From contig NZ_CP084703.1 in assembly GCF_020519665.1 (NCBI RefSeq), positions 3,782,001 through 3,846,000 of the forward strand: a DNA stretch of 64,000 nucleotides. Direction: 5' to 3'. Under the pieces are notes generated by a model. It saw only the letters and a program-made list of their open reading frames with translations, did not search any database and was not told the DNA's origin. The stretch is from Bacillus shivajii (GTDB lineage Bacteria; Bacillota; Bacilli; Bacillales; Salisediminibacteriaceae). Of this stretch, positions 60,004 to 64,000 are shown piece by piece (the first letter of the stretch is position 1; every line of letters starts with the position of its first letter). The translations under genes and the position numbers were made by a program.

Positions 60004-60131
60004 GCAGTAGAAATACACATAGACTCCTGCGGGAACAGCGCGAGCTGAAGATCCACTTTGGAAAGGAATGAGTTTTCTTTCCAAAGTTAGCTGAAGCCGT
60101 GCCCGCGGAAAGCGAAGTGTATTTCTACTGC
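60004..60131. repeat. Nested-hairpin intergenic repeat, 128 bp
   Basis: The outer arms GCAGTAGAAATACAC (60004-60018) and their exact complement (60117-60131) enclose a second stem CTTTGGAAAG (60056-60065) / CTTTCCAAAG (60077-60086). They also enclose a CTGCGGG / CCCGCGG pair. The core ACTCCTGCGGGAACAGC and GAAGCCGTGCCCGCGGAAAGCGAAG is a sequence I recall as a common Bacillaceae intergenic repeat. The surrounding 845-bp gap (59484-60328) otherwise holds only the deoR control sites and unassigned DNA. Confidence 0.7.
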
Positions 60132-60328
60132 GAGGTAAATTATGAAATTAGCTCATTTGTGACATTTATAGAAAAATATTATTCGAGGGTGGCTAGTTTT
60201 TCATATTCTAGAAACAGCGCTAACCAAACAAACTTCTACATTATCCAACAGCCATTTTCGACAACTTATACATATAGAAAAACCACACCTTATTTTGCAG
60301 AGTATGGTTATTTTTTCCCTCATATTAA

Positions 60329-60526
60329 TTAGATTGATGTATCCCCTACTTGAAAGGAAACATTTAATACTGTTGAAATTTTCACTAATTCAGAAACAGG
60401 TATATCTATACTATTTAACTCAATACCCTCTAGCACACTTTCAGAAACACCTGTTAATGATGATAGCTCTTCTCTCGATACTTTCCTATTTTCCATGATC
60501 GATTTTAGCTGATCCCCAATCTCCAC
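60329..60526 (-). CDS. Small XRE-type helix-turn-helix protein
   Basis: The 65-residue protein starts at GTG 60526, seven bases after GGGGAGG. It is essentially one HTH_3 domain: IGDQLKSIMENRKVSREELS, LTGVSESVLEGIE and VSELVKISTVLNVSF. It has no effector domain and lies between the antiporter gene and the microcompartment operon, transcribed alone. It could regulate a neighbour, but no evidence links it to one. Confidence 0.8.
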   Translation of the reverse strand: MEIGDQLKSIMENRKVSREELSSLTGVSESVLEGIELNSIDIPVSELVKISTVLNVSFQVGDTSI

Positions 60527-60637
60527 GTAAAAACCTCCCCTATATTGATAACGCTTTCACCTATTATAATATTGAATCATCCGAAAAATCAAATAATTCC
60601 TAAGAGATTTAGACGGCCTTTTTTAAGCTTATGATCA

Positions 60638-61939
60638 TCATAGTAACAAAGCGGCGACAAGACCGAAAATAAATAATGGGATATTGAAGTGAATAAATGT
60701 CGGTACACATGTATCCCAAATATGATTGTGTTTCCCATCTGCATTTAAACCTGCAGTAGGTCCTAATGTACTATCTGATGCAGGTGAACCAGCGTCCCCA
60801 ATTGCCCCAGCAGTTCCAATTAAAGCTGCTGTTGCAAGTGGAGAGAATCCAAGCGCCAACGCGAGTGGAACAAACAATGCCGCTAATACCGGAATCGTCC
60901 CGAATGATGTTCCAATCCCCATCGTAATGAGCATCCCTACAAGAAGCATCATAAGCGCACCTAAAAACATGTTGCCACCTAGTGCTTCTGCTGATGATTC
61001 AACAAGGTCTGCGACTGCCCCTGTCTCTGTTAATACTTTTGCGTAACCAGAAGCAATTAACATAACAAAAGCAATCATCCCCATCATCTTTATACCGTCA
61101 TTAACGACTTTATCGCCTTCATTAAATGGTACAACTTGTGCAAGGAACATAATGACAATCCCTGTTAACGCCCCTAATACTAATGAGTTAGACGTCAGTT
61201 GAACAGCAAGTGCTGCGATTATCGCAACAATGGTAAAAATATGGTATCGGTTAAACGTCAAATTACTCTCTTCAGACGCTGCAATCTCATCATTTGTCAG
61301 TTCATTGACTTGACGATCTTTACGGTATGTGAAGAAAATCGCAACGAATAAACCAAACACCATACCAAGCCCTGGGATTAACATCGCAAGCGGAACTTGT
61401 CCGACATGAATGGCCATTCCGTTTGCCGTCATCTCATCAGCGATAATCCCGTGGAAAATGAGCCCGTAACCAGCTGGAATCATGACATATGGCGCTTTCA
61501 GCCCAAATGTTAAAGAAGCTGCTACCCCTCTTCGATCTAATTTCATTTTGTCAAAAAGATGAAGAAGTGGCGGAATTAAAATCGGAATAAAAGCAATATG
61601 AACGGGTACGACATTTTGCGAAAGTGAAGCAACTGCCGCAATCGTTAGTAACATAAATGCTTTTTTCCCTTTCAGCACCCGAATTAAATGCCTTACTAAA
61701 AACCCTGTAATCCCCGAGTATCCAATCATCACCGCAAAAGCCCCTAATAATATGTAACTTAACGCCGTATTTGCCTGTTCACCCATACCTGAAACGAGTA
61801 AGTTCGTCGTATCAACTAATGACATGCCAGCCGTTAACCCTGCTGTTAAAGCCGCAAATAATATCGCTAATACAACATTGACACGTAATAAGCTTAGAAC
61901 AATCATGACTACGACAGAAATAATAACCGCATTTAACAT
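60638..61939 (-). CDS. Na+/H+ antiporter-family transporter (YuiF-like), likely histidine-linked
   Basis: The 433-residue protein has about eleven hydrophobic segments. Family stretches: VVPVHIAFIPILIPPLLHLF, MGIGTSFGTIPVLAALFVPLA and GAIGDAGSPASDSTLGPTAGLN near the end. These place it in the NhaC/YuiF group, some members of which are amino-acid transporters. It is directly downstream of hutH with an AAAGGGGGAAGG site, so histidine uptake or urocanate export is the probable role (inference). A conserved-looking hairpin lies between the two genes. Confidence 0.8.
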   Translation of the reverse strand: MLNAVIISVVVMIVLSLLRVNVVLAILFAALTAGLTAGMSLVDTTNLLVSGMGEQANTALSYILLGAFAVMIGYSGITGFLVRHLIRVLKGKKAFMLLTIAAVASLSQNVVPVHIAFIPILIPPLLHLFDKMKLDRRGVAASLTFGLKAPYVMIPAGYGLIFHGIIADEMTANGMAIHVGQVPLAMLIPGLGMVFGLFVAIFFTYRKDRQVNELTNDEIAASEESNLTFNRYHIFTIVAIIAALAVQLTSNSLVLGALTGIVIMFLAQVVPFNEGDKVVNDGIKMMGMIAFVMLIASGYAKVLTETGAVADLVESSAEALGGNMFLGALMMLLVGMLITMGIGTSFGTIPVLAALFVPLALALGFSPLATAALIGTAGAIGDAGSPASDSTLGPTAGLNADGKHNHIWDTCVPTFIHFNIPLFIFGLVAALLL

Positions 61940-61960
61940 AACCTTCCCCCTTTATTTTTT

Positions 61961-62006
61961 AGAGTCTGCTTCATCGCTGGTTTACGGCAACGATGAAACA
62001 GACTCT
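61961..62006 (-). promoter_or_regulatory. Intergenic stem-loop between hutH and the transporter gene
   Basis: AGAGTCTG.TTCATCG (61961-61976) pairs with CGATGAA.CAGACTCT (61991-62006) with one mismatch. On the transcript the stem ends about 20 bases before the transporter ribosome site and is followed by A-rich, not T-rich, sequence. Transcript processing or stabilisation fits better than termination. Confidence 0.5.
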
Positions 62007-62016
62007 CTTTCACCTT

Positions 62017-63534
62017 TTAATTAAATGATTTTCTTTTTGAGCTTTTTAACGAAAACGGTACCTCTTTTAACCAGCTATTAACCGCTTCAATATCTTTTGA
62101 GAACACACGATCTTCCTTAATAAATTCACAATGCTCTCTCGCATCTTTTAAAAACTGTTTTGTTGCTGTAGCCATATGGTCACGCCCACGTATATCACAC
62201 GCTTGTGTCGCACACATCGTCTCGATCGCAAGAACTCTTCGCGTGTTCGAAATAACTTGATACGCATGTCTGGATCCAATCGTCCCCATGCTGACATGGT
62301 CCTCTTGATTAGCTGACGAAGGAATGGAGTCAACACTAGCTGGATGAGCAAGCGTCTTGTTTTCAGAAACGAGTGAAGCAGCCGCATATTGCATGATCAT
62401 TGCCCCAGACTGAAGCCCTGGTTCTGGACTTAAAAACGGCGGTAAATCATTTAACTGTGGATTCACTAACCGTTCAATTCGTCGCTCTGAAATATTTGCT
62501 AGCTCTGCCATCGCAATTGCGAGAAAATCCATCGCGAATGCAATTGGCTGACCATGGAAATTACCACCTGAAATCACTTTTTCCCCGTTATCAAAAATGA
62601 GTGGATTATCTGTTGCCGCGTTCATTTCTATTTCTAATTTTTCTTTTACATACTTTAACGTTTGAATTGTCGCTCCATGCACTTGTGGAATACAACGTAA
62701 AGAATACGCATCTTGGACACGGATCTCTCCTTGCTTTGTCGTTAGCTCACTATCAGATAAGTAATTGCGCATTCGCTCAGCAACACCGACTTGCTCCTCA
62801 TACCCTCGTGCTAAGTGGATCTCTTCATCAAATGCGTCCATAATGCCTTGCAAACCTTCCATTGTCATCGATGCAATTATTTCCGATTGATAAGTGAGTT
62901 TTTCTGCTTCAAGGTAAGCAACGATTCCCATTGCCGTCATCGCTTGCGTTCCGTTAATTAACGCTAACCCTTCCTTGGCTGAAAGAGTGATTGGAAAGAT
63001 CCCTTCCTCCGATAACGCTCTTAACGCAGGAACTCTCTCTCCTTTGTAATGAACGTCACCTTCGCCTATTAATACTAATGCTAAATGCGATAATGGCGCC
63101 AAATCACCGCTTGCCCCTAACGACCCTTGCTGTGGAATGACAGGGTGAATTTTTGCATTAATGAGTTGAAGTAATCGCTCAACGACAATAGTACGAACAC
63201 CAGAGAAACCTTTTAATAACGTGTTTGCTCTAAGTAGTACCATCGCACGTGAAACGACTTCTGGAAAGGGCTCCCCCACCCCACATGCATGTGAGCGAAT
63301 TAAATTTAACTGCAATGACTCGACATCCTCTTTATCGATAAAAACATCACTAAACTTTCCAAACCCAGTTGTAATGCCATAAATGATTTTTTCATCATCA
63401 ACGATCTTATCTACTGTACGTCGGCTTTCCTTTACTTTCTCAAGACTTTCTGCTGATGCAACGACCTCTTCCTTTTGAAAAAGAACACGCTCCACCTCTT
63501 CGAAATTTAATGTTTGACCCGTTAATGTAACCAT
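62017..63534 (-). CDS. hutH: Histidine ammonia-lyase
   Basis: The 505-residue enzyme has the full family length. The MIO cofactor triad Ala-Ser-Gly is at residues 141-143 in [16 protein letters not shown]. Also visible are [13 protein letters not shown] (about 53), the NGTQAM block and [17 protein letters not shown]. It removes ammonia from histidine to give urocanate. It follows hutP and the hut attenuator as in B. subtilis, but the next gene is a transporter and hutU, hutI and hutG are not in the window. GGGAGAATGGGAAC precedes the ATG. Confidence 0.97.
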   Translation of the reverse strand: MVTLTGQTLNFEEVERVLFQKEEVVASAESLEKVKESRRTVDKIVDDEKIIYGITTGFGKFSDVFIDKEDVESLQLNLIRSHACGVGEPFPEVVSRAMVLLRANTLLKGFSGVRTIVVERLLQLINAKIHPVIPQQGSLGASGDLAPLSHLALVLIGEGDVHYKGERVPALRALSEEGIFPITLSAKEGLALINGTQAMTAMGIVAYLEAEKLTYQSEIIASMTMEGLQGIMDAFDEEIHLARGYEEQVGVAERMRNYLSDSELTTKQGEIRVQDAYSLRCIPQVHGATIQTLKYVKEKLEIEMNAATDNPLIFDNGEKVISGGNFHGQPIAFAMDFLAIAMAELANISERRIERLVNPQLNDLPPFLSPEPGLQSGAMIMQYAAASLVSENKTLAHPASVDSIPSSANQEDHVSMGTIGSRHAYQVISNTRRVLAIETMCATQACDIRGRDHMATATKQFLKDAREHCEFIKEDRVFSKDIEAVNSWLKEVPFSLKSSKRKSFN

Positions 63535-63580
63535 GTTCCCATTCTCCCTTCTTCTACTTCACCCAAATAAAGTGAAAACA

Positions 63581-63655
63581 ACAAAAGGGGACTATACCAC
63601 GAAATCTCGATAAGATTTCATTGATATAGCCCCCTAAATCATCTCTAATAACTAT
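63581..63655 (-). promoter_or_regulatory. hut attenuator: terminator with HutP-type UAG triplets
   Basis: GGGG.CTATA.CA.GAAATCT (63587-63607) pairs with the complementary arm at 63613-63634. On the minus strand TTTTGTTGTTTT follows, giving a terminator between hutP and hutH. Just before the stem, the transcript has AUAGUUAUUAGAGAUGAUUUAG, three UAG triplets like those bound by B. subtilis HutP with histidine and Mg2+. The arrangement predicts histidine-dependent antitermination. Confidence 0.75.
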
Positions 63656-63663
63656 GGGCGAAA

Positions 63664-64000
63664 TTATATATGATTGATTCCTAAACCTATCGCTTCATGT
63701 TCGGAGCCTTTAACAGGTGCTCCAATCGTGCCGTACAAAGAAACGGCGATCCATTCTCCTTCAAGCTCATTTTCGTATGTTTGCCCTCGAAGTACCGCAA
63801 AGGTTAATCCAACGGTCCGTAAAACAGAACCAAGTTGTACTTGCCCACGCGTTACACCTTGTAGTGCTTCCATAATGGCGTGGTATAATGCATGCACTTC
63901 CCGATAAACGCCAGTCTGAATAATGCCATTCTTCTTTGCAGCCGTCTCAATTGCTGCGACGACTTTATGAGCATCCATCGAACCAACGTTTCCTGTGCAA
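63664..64000 (-). CDS. hutP: Hut operon antiterminator HutP, 5' end outside window
   Basis: The visible 111 residues are the C-terminal three quarters of Hut[32 protein letters not shown]-type helix, LLRTVGL-like [17 protein letters not shown] and [25 protein letters not shown] at the end. The ATG at 63978 is internal: the frame continues to the window edge, with residues matching B. subtilis HutP upstream of it. HutP binds histidine, Mg2+ and UAG-rich RNA to open the hut terminator (63581-63655). About 40 N-terminal residues are missing. Confidence 0.93.
   Translation of the reverse strand, partial: CTGNVGSMDAHKVVAAIETAAKKNGIIQTGVYREVHALYHAIMEALQGVTRGQVQLGSVLRTVGLTFAVLRGQTYENELEGEWIAVSLYGTIGAPVKGSEHEAIGLGINHI

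Noticed and set aside
61961-62006. Rho-independent terminator after hutH
   Set aside because: The stem is followed by A-rich sequence on the transcript strand, and the next gene begins within 25 bases, so read-through is expected.

Overview
The window looks like chromosomal DNA of a low-G+C Gram-positive bacterium of the Bacillaceae. The signs are strong AGGAGG ribosome sites, frequent GTG/TTG starts, teichoic-acid polymerases, cell-wall-binding-repeat autolysins, a hutP-hutH pair, a B. subtilis-type DeoR, a CcpA-type cre box and many simple hairpin terminators. The genus cannot be fixed from sequence alone.

Layout. (a) 1-11.2 kb, cell surface: two CDP-glycerol glycerophosphotransferase (TagF-like) genes separated by an IS200-type insertion, then two divergent secreted wall hydrolases that share three cell-wall-binding type 2 repeats. 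(b) 11.5-24.5 kb, small and accessory genes: zinc-ribbon proteins, an SGNH hydrolase, a DUF1284 protein, a three-gene zinc-ribbon membrane operon ending in a TcaA/YvbJ-type protein, a SEC-C/TPR protein, a CapA-like gene that appears frameshifted, and a LysM amidase. (c) 24.5-32.6 kb: a TauE/SafE exporter and an operon for amidated or acylated amino acids (AbgT transporter, three M20 hydrolases, a winged-helix regulator). (d) 33-46 kb: an ortho-cleavage aromatic catabolic operon (HpaB-type monooxygenase, intradiol dioxygenase, muconate cycloisomerase, 3-oxoadipate CoA-transferase and thiolase, an alpha/beta hydrolase, a DUF3237 protein) with a cre box at its head and an XylR_N-V4R-PucR regulator upstream. 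(e) 46-51 kb: a GNAT enzyme, a histidine kinase paired with a BMP-family binding protein, and an M14 carboxypeptidase. (f) 51.5-59.8 kb: a bacterial microcompartment operon under a DeoR repressor. (g) 60.3-64 kb: a small HTH protein, a Na+/H+ antiporter-family transporter, hutH, the hut attenuator and a 5'-truncated hutP.

The most notable system is the microcompartment. It encodes two hexameric and three pentameric shell proteins, deoxyribose-phosphate aldolase, triose-phosphate isomerase, RpiB, a CoA-acylating aldehyde dehydrogenase, the PduL phosphotransacylase and a flavoprotein. This resembles the sugar-phosphate-utilising (SPU) class. Five enzymes carry an N-terminal amphipathic helix of encapsulation-peptide type. 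The inferred flux is deoxyribose-5-phosphate to acetaldehyde plus glyceraldehyde-3-phosphate, then acetaldehyde to acetyl-CoA to acetyl phosphate. No alcohol dehydrogenase and no tandem-domain (BMC-T) shell protein are present. One shell gene has two well-placed start sites that would give a long charged form and a normal form.

Repeats are plentiful between genes: a GTGCCWGGCAC palindrome, three degenerate 15-22 bp tandem arrays, two near-identical terminator hairpins, and longer structured intergenic repeats, one of which lies inside the microcompartment operon.
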